Shown: piece by piece, positions 34,626 to 44,088 of the stretch
Numbering within the stretch: the stretch's first letter is position 1
How the letters are laid out: every line of letters starts with the position of its first letter
From: an uncultured Chlorobiaceae bacterium
GTDB lineage: Bacteria > Bacteroidota > Chlorobiia > Chlorobiales > Chlorobiaceae
NCBI GenBank assembly: GCA_903939765.1
Contig: CAJAIK010000029.1
Span: 1-49,805, forward strand
Length of the DNA stretch: 49,805 nucleotides
Direction of reading: 5' to 3'
Notes under the pieces: model-generated
Told to the model about the DNA's origin: nothing
What the model saw: only the letters and a program-made list of their open reading frames with translations
Database searches by the model: none
Program-made: the position numbers and the translations under genes

Positions 34626-36414
34626 TATCTGTACAAAAAGGGTTTACGCAATGTTTCGGCTTGCGGCGTGCCTGATGGTTGTTCTGTTTGCACTCTCTTC
34701 CTGCAACCATCGCAATGGAAGTCAGGGAGTGGTTGTAAAGGGGGGGGGAGCCATGGATTCTACCCTTGTGATTGCCATGCTCGGTGACGCTGATTATCTT
34801 AATCCTGTGCTTGGCAGTACGGTTACCTCTGGAAATATTATCGGCCTTATCTATCCCTCCCTTTTGCAGAGTGAGTTTGATACGACGACAGGGCTTCTGA
34901 ATTATATGGCTCTTGAAAAAAAATTGCGTGAAGTGACGCCGGGTCAGGGGAAAAAAGATCCGAAGGGCGCTCTTGCAAAGAGCTGGACGATGTCGGAAGA
35001 TCAGCGATCCATCACCTATATTCTCAGAAACGATGCTTTCTGGAACGACGGGAAGCGGGTTGTATCGGGAGATTTCAAGTTTTCCTACCAGTTGTATGGC
35101 AATCCGGTGATTGCCAGCGCCCGTCAGCAGTATCTTGCGGAATTGATTGGTGCTGACAAGGGCAAGGTTGATTTTGACCGGGCCATTCTGACGCCTGACG
35201 ATACCACCCTTGTTTTCAGGTTTTACAAGCCCGTACCGGAGCATCTTGCACTTTATCATACATCACTGACGCCCCTTCCGGCACATCAGTGGAAAAATGT
35301 CAAGCCGGATGAGTTCCGTCACTCTCCGCTGAATCTTCAGCCGCTTGGCGCAGGCCCCTATAAACTGAAGAGCTGGCAGCAGCAGCAGGAGATCGTTCTG
35401 GCTTCAAGCCGGAGTTCGAACCTGCCCAAGCCCGGTACCATTCCGCTGATTACCTTCAGGGTGGTGCCCGACTATACGGTACGACTGGCGCAGCTTCAGA
35501 CTGGCGCGGTTGATGTGGTTGAAGGTATCAAGCCGGAAGATTTTACCCGTCTTTTGAAGGCGAACCGGCAGATTGAGATCAAAACAGTCGGTCTCAGGGT
35601 CTATGACTACGTCGGCTGGTCAAATATCGACCAGAATGAGTATCACAAGAGCGGCAAAATAAGGCCTCACCCCCTCTTCGGTTCTGCTCGGGTTCGTCTT
35701 GCCCTGACCGAGGCTATTGACCGCGAAGCGATCATTGACGGTTATCTCGGAGAGTATGGTGTGATCTGCAACACCGATATTTCACCATCCCTGAAATGGG
35801 CCTGTAATGAGCGCCTTGTGCCGCACTCCTTTGATCCTGCAGCCGCCACGGCCCTGCTCAGGGAGGAGGGTTGGTTGCCGGGGCCGGATGGTATTTTGCA
35901 GAAACAGGGCAGAAAGTTCAGTTTTGTGCTCTATACCAATGCGGGCAATGCGAGAAGAAACTATGCAAGTATCATTATTCAGCAGAACCTTCGATCAATT
36001 GGCATCGACTGCAAGCTTGAGGTTCAGGAATCCAATGTCTTTTTTGAGAGCCTTCAGCAAAGAAAATTTGATGCATGGATGGCCGGATGGTCGATCGGTC
36101 TTGAAATAGATCCTCTTGATGTATGGGGTTCAGACCTCAAGAAGAGCCGTTTTAATTTCACCGGTTACCAGAACCCTCGAATTGATGCACTGTGTGAGCT
36201 TGCCAAGCAGAAGATGGAACCGACCGGAGCAAGAGCCTACTGGCTTGAGTATCAGGAGATTCTTCATCGCGACCAGCCGATCACCTTTCTCTACTGGATG
36301 AAGGAGACTCAAGGTTTCAGTCGGAGAATCGAGGGAGAGGAGCTCAATATTTCCGGTACTTTTTACAATATTGACGACTGGAGGCTGCGCCCTTCAGCAA
36401 ATGTTGCCTTATAA
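34618..36414 (+). CDS. Peptide ABC transporter substrate-binding lipoprotein (SBP_bac_5)
   Basis: 598 residues from the ATG at 34618, which overlaps the hprK stop by 8 bp and has a GGGGGGAAG ribosome site; ATG at 34651 would give a shorter signal. A lipoprotein signal ends in ALSSC (C29). The mature protein has the DppA/OppA family features: ADYLNPVLGSTV, LAKSWTMSEDQRSITYILRNDAFWNDGKRVVSGDFKFSYQ, LGAGPYKL, VDVVEGI and RVRLALTEAIDREAIIDG. It delivers peptides, or possibly other ligands, to the permease encoded six bases downstream. Confidence 0.9.
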   Translation: MIDICTKRVYAMFRLAACLMVVLFALSSCNHRNGSQGVVVKGGGAMDSTLVIAMLGDADYLNPVLGSTVTSGNIIGLIYPSLLQSEFDTTTGLLNYMALEKKLREVTPGQGKKDPKGALAKSWTMSEDQRSITYILRNDAFWNDGKRVVSGDFKFSYQLYGNPVIASARQQYLAELIGADKGKVDFDRAILTPDDTTLVFRFYKPVPEHLALYHTSLTPLPAHQWKNVKPDEFRHSPLNLQPLGAGPYKLKSWQQQQEIVLASSRSSNLPKPGTIPLITFRVVPDYTVRLAQLQTGAVDVVEGIKPEDFTRLLKANRQIEIKTVGLRVYDYVGWSNIDQNEYHKSGKIRPHPLFGSARVRLALTEAIDREAIIDGYLGEYGVICNTDISPSLKWACNERLVPHSFDPAAATALLREEGWLPGPDGILQKQGRKFSFVLYTNAGNARRNYASIIIQQNLRSIGIDCKLEVQESNVFFESLQQRKFDAWMAGWSIGLEIDPLDVWGSDLKKSRFNFTGYQNPRIDALCELAKQKMEPTGARAYWLEYQEILHRDQPITFLYWMKETQGFSRRIEGEELNISGTFYNIDDWRLRPSANVAL

Positions 36415-36420
36415 GATCTT

Positions 36421-37386
36421 ATGCTCATTTATATTCTCAAGCGGCTCCTGATTGCCGTACCGCTCGTTTTCGGGGTGCTGACCCTCACCTTCTTTATTAC
36501 CAGGCTTGCTCCCGGTGACCCGGCAGCCTTTTTCATTCAGCCGGGGATCAGTCCGAACGTTGCCGAGCAGATCAGGGCGCAGTATGGGCTTAATGATCCT
36601 GTGCCGGTACAGTATGTCAAGTGGCTTGCCAATGTTCTGCAAGGGGATTTTGGACGCAGTTTCAGCCGTGCCCAGCAGCCGGTTTTCGATGTGATCGCCC
36701 AGGCGTTGCCCATAACGGTGACGATAGCCGGGCTGACTTTGGTTGCAAATTTTACCATTGGTATGCTTGTCGGGATTATTTCCGCAGTTCGTCAGAACAG
36801 TTTTCTTGATCGTTTTTTGACCGTGACCTTCCTCTTTTTTTATTCGATGCCGGAGTTCTGGTTTGCCTTGATGATGATTATTCTTTTTGCCCTCAAGTAT
36901 CCTCTTTTTCCGGCTTCGGGCCTGAATGAAATCGGAGCGGAAGGTTTCGGCCCGGTCGAATTTGTGCTTGATCGGTTGTGGCATCTTGTCTTGCCGCTTA
37001 CGGTGCTCAGCATCAACGGGGCTGCGGGTATTGCCCGTTATGTCAGGGGCAGCATGCTTGAAGTTATCCGGCAGGACTATATCCGCACAGCAAGGGCCAA
37101 AGGTTTACCTGAGAATGTGGTTATTTTCAAGCACGCCCTTCGAAATGCCCTTTTGCCGGTGATTACGCTTATGGGAAGTTCGCTTCCCTTTATTTTCAGC
37201 GGGGCGTTGTTTATTGAGGTGATCTTTGCGTTTCCGGGGATGGGCCGGGTAACGGTAGAGGCCATTTTTGCAAGGGATTATCCACTGATTATTGCCAGTA
37301 CCTTTGTAGCCGGTTCTCTGGTCGTGCTTGGCAATCTTTTTGCTGATGTGCTCTATGCCGTTGCAGATCCGCGGATAAAACTTTGA
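36421..37386 (+). CDS. Peptide ABC transporter permease, DppB/OppB type
   Basis: 321 residues, six hydrophobic segments. The N-terminal MLIYILKRLLIAVPLVFGVLTLTFFITRLAPGDPA is the classical DppB start. The EAA loop that contacts the ATPase is visible as RTARAKGLPENVVIFKHALRNALLPV. The C-terminal VEAIFARDYPLIIASTFVAGSLVVLGNLFADVLYAVADPRIKL is also canonical. It follows the binding-protein gene by six bases. The partner permease (DppC) and ATPases are not adjacent; one OppF-type ATPase is at 16524. Confidence 0.93.
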   Translation: MLIYILKRLLIAVPLVFGVLTLTFFITRLAPGDPAAFFIQPGISPNVAEQIRAQYGLNDPVPVQYVKWLANVLQGDFGRSFSRAQQPVFDVIAQALPITVTIAGLTLVANFTIGMLVGIISAVRQNSFLDRFLTVTFLFFYSMPEFWFALMMIILFALKYPLFPASGLNEIGAEGFGPVEFVLDRLWHLVLPLTVLSINGAAGIARYVRGSMLEVIRQDYIRTARAKGLPENVVIFKHALRNALLPVITLMGSSLPFIFSGALFIEVIFAFPGMGRVTVEAIFARDYPLIIASTFVAGSLVVLGNLFADVLYAVADPRIKL

Positions 37387-37411
37387 TAGTATAACCTGTA
37401 ATGATTTTTGT

Positions 37412-38446
37412 TTGAGAATTGAATTGCTCAATACACCTCCTGATGCCAGTGAATCGAGGATCGAGGAGCAGATACGGCCTCACCGTATGGATGCTTTTGC
37501 CGGACAGCAACGGCTGACTGATAATTTGAAAGTCTTTATTTCAGCGGCTAAAATGCGCGGCGAAGCGTTGGACCATGTCTTGTTGTCCGGTCCTCCGGGG
37601 CTCGGCAAAACGACGCTTGCCTATATTATTGCCTCCGAAATGGGGAGCAGTATCAAATCAACTTCTGGTCCTATGCTCGACAAGGCGGGAAATCTTGCGG
37701 GGCTTTTGACCGGTCTGCAGAAGGGCGACGTGCTCTTTATTGATGAAATTCACCGTATGCCGCCCACGGTTGAGGAGTATCTCTACTCAGCCATGGAAGA
37801 TTTTCGCATCGACATCATGCTCGACAGCGGCCCCTCTGCAAGGGCAGTGCAGTTGCGTATTGAGCCCTTTACGCTTGTCGGGGCGACAACACGTTCCGGT
37901 CTGCTTACCTCGCCTCTCAGGGCAAGGTTCGGCATTAACAGCCGTTTCGACTATTATGCACCGGAGCTTCTTGAGGGTATTATCGTAAGGGCTTCAGCCA
38001 TTCTCGGTATTGGCATTGATGCTGAGGCTGCGTCGGAAATTGCCGGTCGTTCACGGGGCACTCCCCGTATTGCCAATCGACTGCTCCGTCGAGCCCGTGA
38101 TTTTGCACAGGTTGATGGTTTGGATCTGATAAATCGGGCCATTGCCATCAAGACCCTTGACTCTCTTGAAATTGATGAGGAAGGGCTTGATGAGATGGAT
38201 AAAAAAATCATGGAGACCATTGTCAACAAATTCAGTGGTGGCCCGGTCGGGATTGCCTCTCTTGCTGTCTCGGTTGGCGAGGAGCAGGATACCATTGAAG
38301 AGGTGTATGAGCCATACCTTATCCAGGCAGGTTATCTGACAAGAACAACAAGGGGGCGCGTGGCAACCCGCCGCGCGCTTGCACGCTTTTCAACTGGTTC
38401 CGAAACTCATGAATGCCCCTTGTTTGATGTGGCGCCGAATTGCTGA
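37412..38446 (+). CDS. ruvB: Holliday junction branch migration DNA helicase RuvB
   Basis: 344 residues starting at a TTG (37412); there is no in-frame ATG near and the residues from MRIELLNTPPDASESRIEEQIRPHRMDAF match the family. RuvB is the AAA+ motor of RuvABC that moves Holliday junctions. Walker A GPPGLGKTTLA, Walker B VLFIDEIHRMPP, sensor 1 GATTRSGLLTSPLRARFG with the arginine finger, sensor 2 GTPRIANRLLRRARDFA and a C-terminal winged helix (RTTRGRVATRRAL) are all present. ruvA and ruvC are not next to it. Its end overlaps the start of the TPR gene. Confidence 0.96.
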   Translation: MRIELLNTPPDASESRIEEQIRPHRMDAFAGQQRLTDNLKVFISAAKMRGEALDHVLLSGPPGLGKTTLAYIIASEMGSSIKSTSGPMLDKAGNLAGLLTGLQKGDVLFIDEIHRMPPTVEEYLYSAMEDFRIDIMLDSGPSARAVQLRIEPFTLVGATTRSGLLTSPLRARFGINSRFDYYAPELLEGIIVRASAILGIGIDAEAASEIAGRSRGTPRIANRLLRRARDFAQVDGLDLINRAIAIKTLDSLEIDEEGLDEMDKKIMETIVNKFSGGPVGIASLAVSVGEEQDTIEEVYEPYLIQAGYLTRTTRGRVATRRALARFSTGSETHECPLFDVAPNC

Positions 38447-40160
38447 ATTGCCGTTATCGCGCAATAACGGGCAGGGTTTCAGCTCTCTGCGGCTTCTCGT
38501 GGCTCTTTTCAGCCAGCTTCTTGCAGCTTTTGCTTTCTCCACACTGTTACATGCTGCTCCTCCAGCGTCGGACTCTCTTTCTGAAGCGTCAAAACAAGAG
38601 TTTGTTGCGGCATTGCTGCAGAGCGCAAAAGGGGATGACCGGGGAGCCGTTGAGCGTTATGGGAGGCTTTTGACTGCTCAGCCCTCAAATGCAGCCATCC
38701 ATTATGCTCTCTCGAAATCCTGGAGCGCTCTCGGTAGGCTCGATTCCGCCCGTATTCACAGTGAAAAGAGCGTTTCACTCAATGCAGGCAACAAATATTA
38801 TCTGGAATTTCTTGCTTCGCTCGCTCATCAACAGCGTGATTTCATCCGTGCAATTGATCTTTACCGTCAGCTTGCCGCCATTGAACCGGGCAACGCCGAA
38901 CCACTCTCCTCCCTTGCAGTCGAATACCTTGCTGCTGATCAGCCAGAAAAAGCCATAGCGGTATTTCAGGAAATGTTAACACTTGATCCGAAAAACGAGA
39001 CAACCCTGGTACAAATGCTGCTGATTGAGATGAAGCTCTTTCATTATCAGGATGCGATAGACACGTTGATTAAACTCATTGATCAGGGCGATGTAAAAGA
39101 GCAATTGCGTCTTACTCTTGGTGAACTTTATCTGCAGACCCGGCAGTATGATCTTGCCTCAAAGACATTAAGGGGGCTGCTCAAGGAGAACCAGGGATTA
39201 GTTCCCGCCTGGCTGGCTCTTTTTGAGCTCTCCATTCAATCTGGAAATCATCCTGCGTTTCTTGAGGATCTAAACCGCTTTTTCAATACCAATCAGGTGA
39301 CTCTTCCGCAGACGGCAGAGCTTGCCAAGCTTTTTCTCGTGCGAGCTTCCAGTGAGAGCTCTTTTTTAGATCCCGCAATTGTCATGATCGGAGAAATTAT
39401 CCGGCGGCATCCTGGCAATGGCAAGCTTTATTCACTCCGAGGCATCGCTCAAATGCAGAAGCAGGATACCGCCGCAGCGTTGATCGATTTCAGGAAGGCC
39501 CTGCTTCTCGATCCAGGCAGTATTGAAATCTGGGAGGAGTTTGTTACCGCGTCCATTATTCAGAAAGAGTTCCGCACTGCCACTGAGGCGTTTTACAAAA
39601 TAAAAAAACGATTTCCTGCCAGCAGCTTCCGTCTTCAGGTGCTTGAAGGGGAGCTTTTATTTCAGACAGGGAAGCTCAAAAGTGCGGCAGTTCTGCTTGA
39701 AAAGGCGATGCATTCAAAACAGGCACAAAAAGAAAAAAAACTCTATCTTCGAGCCAGCAGCACTCTGGCACTCTGTTATGACACTCTTGGTTTTCGTGAT
39801 AAAAGTATCCACCTCTATGAGATTATTCTCGCCCTTGAGCCCGACAATATCCTTATGATGAATAATCTTGCCTACGTGCTTGCTGTGCAGGGAAAAGAGC
39901 TTCTGCGTGCTAAAGAGCTCGCGTTGAAGGTGGTCGCCCTGGAGCCGGCAAATGCTGGTTATCTTGATACGCTTGGCTGGGTGCTGTACAGGATGGCCGA
40001 GTATGAAGAGGCAAGGAAGGTTCTTGAAAAAGCTGCGGAACTGGAGCCTCGTGAAGCCGAAATAGTGGATCATCTCGGCAAGGTGTACGAGAAACTGGGA
40101 AATCTTGAGAAGGCGGCTGAAATGGAGGAAAAAGCAAAAAAACTCAGAGCGAAGCCGTAG
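38409..40160 (+). CDS. TPR-repeat protein, probably exported
   Basis: About 583 residues if started at the ATG at 38409 (overlapping ruvB by 38 bp); a TTG at 38379 and an ATG at 38427 are alternatives. An N-terminal hydrophobic stretch (LRLLVALFSQLLAAFAFSTLLHAA) ends in an Ala-rich cleavage site, so the protein is probably periplasmic or outer-membrane associated. The rest is a superhelix of tetratricopeptide repeats, about 14, with typical A-x(2)-Y/L-x(2)-AL-x-L-x-P spacing (for example YLDTLGWVLYRMAEYEEARKVLEKAAELEP). TPR proteins act as assembly scaffolds, for instance for lipoprotein or cell-envelope complexes; no partner is indicated here. A strong terminator follows. Confidence 0.85.
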   Translation: MNAPCLMWRRIAELPLSRNNGQGFSSLRLLVALFSQLLAAFAFSTLLHAAPPASDSLSEASKQEFVAALLQSAKGDDRGAVERYGRLLTAQPSNAAIHYALSKSWSALGRLDSARIHSEKSVSLNAGNKYYLEFLASLAHQQRDFIRAIDLYRQLAAIEPGNAEPLSSLAVEYLAADQPEKAIAVFQEMLTLDPKNETTLVQMLLIEMKLFHYQDAIDTLIKLIDQGDVKEQLRLTLGELYLQTRQYDLASKTLRGLLKENQGLVPAWLALFELSIQSGNHPAFLEDLNRFFNTNQVTLPQTAELAKLFLVRASSESSFLDPAIVMIGEIIRRHPGNGKLYSLRGIAQMQKQDTAAALIDFRKALLLDPGSIEIWEEFVTASIIQKEFRTATEAFYKIKKRFPASSFRLQVLEGELLFQTGKLKSAAVLLEKAMHSKQAQKEKKLYLRASSTLALCYDTLGFRDKSIHLYEIILALEPDNILMMNNLAYVLAVQGKELLRAKELALKVVALEPANAGYLDTLGWVLYRMAEYEEARKVLEKAAELEPREAEIVDHLGKVYEKLGNLEKAAEMEEKAKKLRAKP

Positions 40161-40208
40161 CCTTTGATTTTGCAGGAGCGCTGAGGGGGCATGTGGCGGC
40201 GGGCTACA

Positions 40209-40239
40209 AAAAAAACGGCGGGTGTTCCGCCGTTTTTTT
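40209..40239. terminator. Bidirectional terminator between the TPR gene and nifJ
   Basis: AAAAAAACGGCGG (40209-40221) pairs perfectly with CCGCCGTTTTTTT (40227-40239) around a 5-nt loop, between the convergent stops at 40160 and 40256. Confidence 0.92.
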
Positions 40240-40255
40240 GTTCCTGATGAATTTG

Positions 40256-43200
40256 TTATTTGATTTCATCGAAGGTGCGTGCTGCCAGATATTCGTAATG
40301 GGCCCACCGGGCATCTACCTCTTTCTGAATTGCTGCGTAGTACTCTTTCGCATGTTCAGGATGGCTCTTCTTGAGCATTCTGAAGCGGTTTTCCATATCA
40401 AGGAACTGGGCAACCGGAATTTTTGGCTTTTTCGAATCAAGTATCAGCGGATTCTTTCCTTCCAGCAAGCGGTCAGGATTGTAACGGTAAAGTATCCAGT
40501 GGCCGGAATCGACAGCAGCCTTCTGATTCTCGAGTGCGGTAGACATGTTGATGCCGTGAGCAATACAGTGTGAATAGGCAATGATAATTGATGGTCCGTT
40601 GTAAGCCTCAGCTTCGAGGAATGCTTTCAGTGTCTGCTCATCGCGGGCTCCAAAGGCAACCGAAGCTACATAGGCATTTCCATAACTCATTGAAATCAGA
40701 CCAAGATCTTTTTTCGTCACAGTTCTTCCGGCTGATGCAAATTTCGCCACAGCAGCTTTTGGCGTTGCTTTCGATGCCTGTCCTCCGGTGTTGGAATAAA
40801 CTTCGGTATCAAGCACAAGAAGGTTGATGTTTTTGTCTCCGGCTGTTACATGGTCAACGCCGCCGTAACCGATGTCGTATGCCCATCCATCACCACCGAC
40901 AGCCCATACACTCTTTTTTACAAACATATCGGCTACCGAAAGCAGGTTCTTTGCATCGGGAGAGTCCATCAGACGGAGCTTCTCCTTGAGAATCGAAACC
41001 CGTTTTCTCTGTTCAAAAATTTCGGGTTCATTAAGCTCAGTCGCCCCAAGTATTTCGCTTGTCAGTGTTTCGCCAATTTCGGAAGCCACTCGCCGTAAAA
41101 GCTCACCGGCAAACTCCCGCTGTTTGTCGATTGAAATCCGGAAGCCAAGTGAGAATTCGGCAGTATCTTCAAAAAGCGAGTTTGACCATGTCGGACCAAG
41201 ACCGTCAGCATTGGTCGTATAAGGAGTTGTTGGAAGGTTTCCTCCATAGATCGACGAACATCCAGTAGCATTACCAATGACCAGCCGGTCACCAAAGAGC
41301 TGGGTCATGAGTTTGATGTAGGGAGTCTCTCCGCAACCGGAGCATGCACCTGAAAACTCGAAGAGCGGCTCTTGAAGCTGCTGTTCCTTGATCAGTTTTA
41401 TGTTGATTTTGTTTCGGTCGTATTCCGGAATATTGAGATAATAGTTCCAGTTGTCAATCTCTGTTTCACGAATGGGCTGTTGCTCGTGCATGTTCAGTGC
41501 TTTTCTTCCAGGATTGTTTTTATCCCGTCCCGGACAGACATGGGCGCAGATTTCGCATCCGGTACAGTCTTCAGGAGCGATCTGGATGGTATACTTCATA
41601 CCCTGCCAATTGGTACCCTTTGCTTCAGCAGATTTAAAGGTGCGTGGTGCGTGTGCCAGATATTTCGGTTCATAGACCTTTGCCCTGATTACGGCGTGAG
41701 GGCATACCAAAGAACATTTGGCGCACTGGATACAGACATCAGGCTCCCATACCGGAATTTCATCTGCCAGGTTGCGCTTTTCAAATTTTGAGGTTCCACT
41801 CGGATAGGTGCCATCCGCAGGCAGTTCGCTGACCGCAATATCGTCACCCTCGCCGGCAATGATTTTTGCCAGAACGTTGCAGACAAACTCAGGCGCTTCA
41901 CCCACAATAGGCTGACGGAGTTTCTTTTTACTGTCAGCTACAGAACCGATCGTGACCTGATGCAGATTCGAGAGGGTATCATCGACAGCCTGTATGTTCT
42001 GCTTGACGACATCATCACCTTTTTTCCCGTAGGTAGTCCGGATGGAGCTCTTGATTTTTTCTATTGCTTCTTCACGGGGAAGGACTCCGGAGATGGCAAA
42101 AAAGCAGGCCTGCATAATCGTGTTGATGCGCTGGCCCATGCCGCTTGCCTGTGCAACTTTATAGGCGTCGATGGTAAAAAGCTTTGCCTTTTTGCTGATC
42201 AGGCGTTCCTGGACAATCTTCGGCAGTTTCTCCCAGAGTTCTTCCGGAGAGTAGTGCGTGTTCAGCAACAGGGTACCCTCTTGCTTGAGATTTTTGACAA
42301 GGTCAAGCATCTCAAGGAAAATCCAGTGGTGGCAACCAATAAACTGTGCTTCTGTGATCAGATAGGTTGAACGAATCTCATGTGGGCCGAAGCGCAGATG
42401 CGAGGTTGTAATGGACCCTGACTTTTTGGAGTCGTAGACAAAATAGCCCTGGGCAAAATTGTCGGTGTTTTCACCGATAATTTTGATGCTGTTTTTATTG
42501 GCGCCGACAGTACCATCCGATCCAAGGCCGTAAAAAAGTGCCCGGAACATCTCATCTGGTTCAATACAGAAAGTTCGGTCGTAGTCAAGACTGTTATTGG
42601 TCACATCATCGTTGATGCCAACCGTAAAATGGTTTTTCGGTTTTGCAGCAGCCATGTTGTCAAAGACGGCCTTGATCATTGCCGGGGTAAATTCCTTGGA
42701 TGAAAGGCCATATCTGCCGCCGCTTATGTTGGGGACTTTGGCTATCAATCCATTTTGCACTCCTTCAAGCAGGGCATTGACCGTATCAAGATAGAGTGGC
42801 TCTCCCGCACTTCCAGGTTCCTTTACCCGGTCAAGCACGGAGACCGATTTGACGGTGGAAGGGAACGCCTTGACAAAACGCTCGATATCAAACGGACGGA
42901 AAAGACGGGCATGGATAACGCCAACTTTTTCGCCTTGTTTATTGAGATACTCAGCGGTTTCACGGGCAGCTTCGACACCGGAACCCATCAAGACAATTAC
43001 CCGTTCAGCGTCTGGTGCACCGTAGTATTCGTAGAGGTTATAGTGGCGACCGGTGAGTTCCCCGAATTTCTCCATCGCTTTTTCGGTGATTCCGGCGCAG
43101 GCATTGTAATAGCTGTTAACAGTCTCCCTGCCTTGAAAATAGACGTCAGGATTCTGTGATGTGCCCCGGATAATTGGGTTATCGGGGCTCAAGCGGCGGT

Positions 43201-43813
43201 TGCGGTGCGCGATAACGAGATCATCGTTAATCATTGCCTTTATGACGTCGTCAGCAATGATCTCTATTTTTGAAATTTCATGAGATGTCCTGAAACCGTC
43301 GAAGAAATGAAGAAAAGGAATTCTTGATTCAAGGCTGGCAGCAGCCGTAATCAGTGCCATATCCATCACTTCCTGAACTGAGGCTGATGCGAGAAGGGCA
43401 AAGCCTGTTCCACGCACCGACATGACATCGCCATGATCGCCAAAGATTGAAAGTGCCTGCCCTGCCAATGCGCGGGCTGATACGTGGATGACACAGGGAG
43501 TGAGTTCCCCTGCGATTTTATACATATTCGGGATCATAAGCAAAAGACCCTGCGATGCCGTAAAGGTAGTCGTCAGCGCACCGGTCTGCAACGCTCCATG
43601 AACCGCTGCCGCAGCACCAGCTTCACTTTGTAGTTCATCAACTTTCGGTGTGGTGCCCCAAATATTTTTTTTCCCCTCTGCCGCCCATGCTTCCGAATAC
43701 TCACCCATTGGTGATGCTGGAGTAATAGGGTAAACACAGATGACTTCACTGGTGCGATAGGAGACATAAGCTAACGCTTCATTTCCTTCCATTGTTTTAT
43801 AAGTCCGGCTCAT
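40256..43813 (-). CDS. nifJ: Pyruvate:ferredoxin (flavodoxin) oxidoreductase, single-chain
   Basis: 1185 residues, a homodimeric-type PFOR. In green sulfur bacteria this enzyme runs as pyruvate synthase, joining acetyl-CoA and CO2 with reduced ferredoxin beside the reductive TCA cycle. Domains in order: the N-terminal pyrimidine-binding region (YPITPASPMGEYSEAW, about 28-43), domain II and the CoA-binding region, a ferredoxin domain with two 4Fe-4S motifs (CIQCAKCSLVCP and CTGCEICAHVCP, about 690-760), an extra Cys cluster region (FSGACSGCGETPY) and the TPP-binding GDGWAYDIGYGG with the later SNTGGQ. All expected cluster cysteines are present. The ATG at 43813 gives MSRTYKTMEGNEA, the normal start. 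It is divergent from rlmB. Confidence 0.97.
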   Translation of the reverse strand: MSRTYKTMEGNEALAYVSYRTSEVICVYPITPASPMGEYSEAWAAEGKKNIWGTTPKVDELQSEAGAAAAVHGALQTGALTTTFTASQGLLLMIPNMYKIAGELTPCVIHVSARALAGQALSIFGDHGDVMSVRGTGFALLASASVQEVMDMALITAAASLESRIPFLHFFDGFRTSHEISKIEIIADDVIKAMINDDLVIAHRNRRLSPDNPIIRGTSQNPDVYFQGRETVNSYYNACAGITEKAMEKFGELTGRHYNLYEYYGAPDAERVIVLMGSGVEAARETAEYLNKQGEKVGVIHARLFRPFDIERFVKAFPSTVKSVSVLDRVKEPGSAGEPLYLDTVNALLEGVQNGLIAKVPNISGGRYGLSSKEFTPAMIKAVFDNMAAAKPKNHFTVGINDDVTNNSLDYDRTFCIEPDEMFRALFYGLGSDGTVGANKNSIKIIGENTDNFAQGYFVYDSKKSGSITTSHLRFGPHEIRSTYLITEAQFIGCHHWIFLEMLDLVKNLKQEGTLLLNTHYSPEELWEKLPKIVQERLISKKAKLFTIDAYKVAQASGMGQRINTIMQACFFAISGVLPREEAIEKIKSSIRTTYGKKGDDVVKQNIQAVDDTLSNLHQVTIGSVADSKKKLRQPIVGEAPEFVCNVLAKIIAGEGDDIAVSELPADGTYPSGTSKFEKRNLADEIPVWEPDVCIQCAKCSLVCPHAVIRAKVYEPKYLAHAPRTFKSAEAKGTNWQGMKYTIQIAPEDCTGCEICAHVCPGRDKNNPGRKALNMHEQQPIRETEIDNWNYYLNIPEYDRNKINIKLIKEQQLQEPLFEFSGACSGCGETPYIKLMTQLFGDRLVIGNATGCSSIYGGNLPTTPYTTNADGLGPTWSNSLFEDTAEFSLGFRISIDKQREFAGELLRRVASEIGETLTSEILGATELNEPEIFEQRKRVSILKEKLRLMDSPDAKNLLSVADMFVKKSVWAVGGDGWAYDIGYGGVDHVTAGDKNINLLVLDTEVYSNTGGQASKATPKAAVAKFASAGRTVTKKDLGLISMSYGNAYVASVAFGARDEQTLKAFLEAEAYNGPSIIIAYSHCIAHGINMSTALENQKAAVDSGHWILYRYNPDRLLEGKNPLILDSKKPKIPVAQFLDMENRFRMLKKSHPEHAKEYYAAIQKEVDARWAHYEYLAARTFDEIK

Positions 43814-44088
43814 ACTGTCAGTCGCTTGAATTTGTAATTAGGGTATGTGCAGATCACCGATATGGAACGCGTGAAGGAACTGCAAGGGTTATAATCATAA
43901 GACAAAAAATACAGGCAAAAACCCACTCTAAGGTGGGAAGAAAGATATAAAAAAAAATGAATTTGATAAATTTAATTAGATTCCGGTTTTCCCCACAGAG
44001 AGCAGGAGTGCCGGAAAAAGTCCAGCATGGTGCTGCGTGACCCAAACCCCTGTTATTTTAAACCTACAGACCGAGGAAACAAGCTTTT

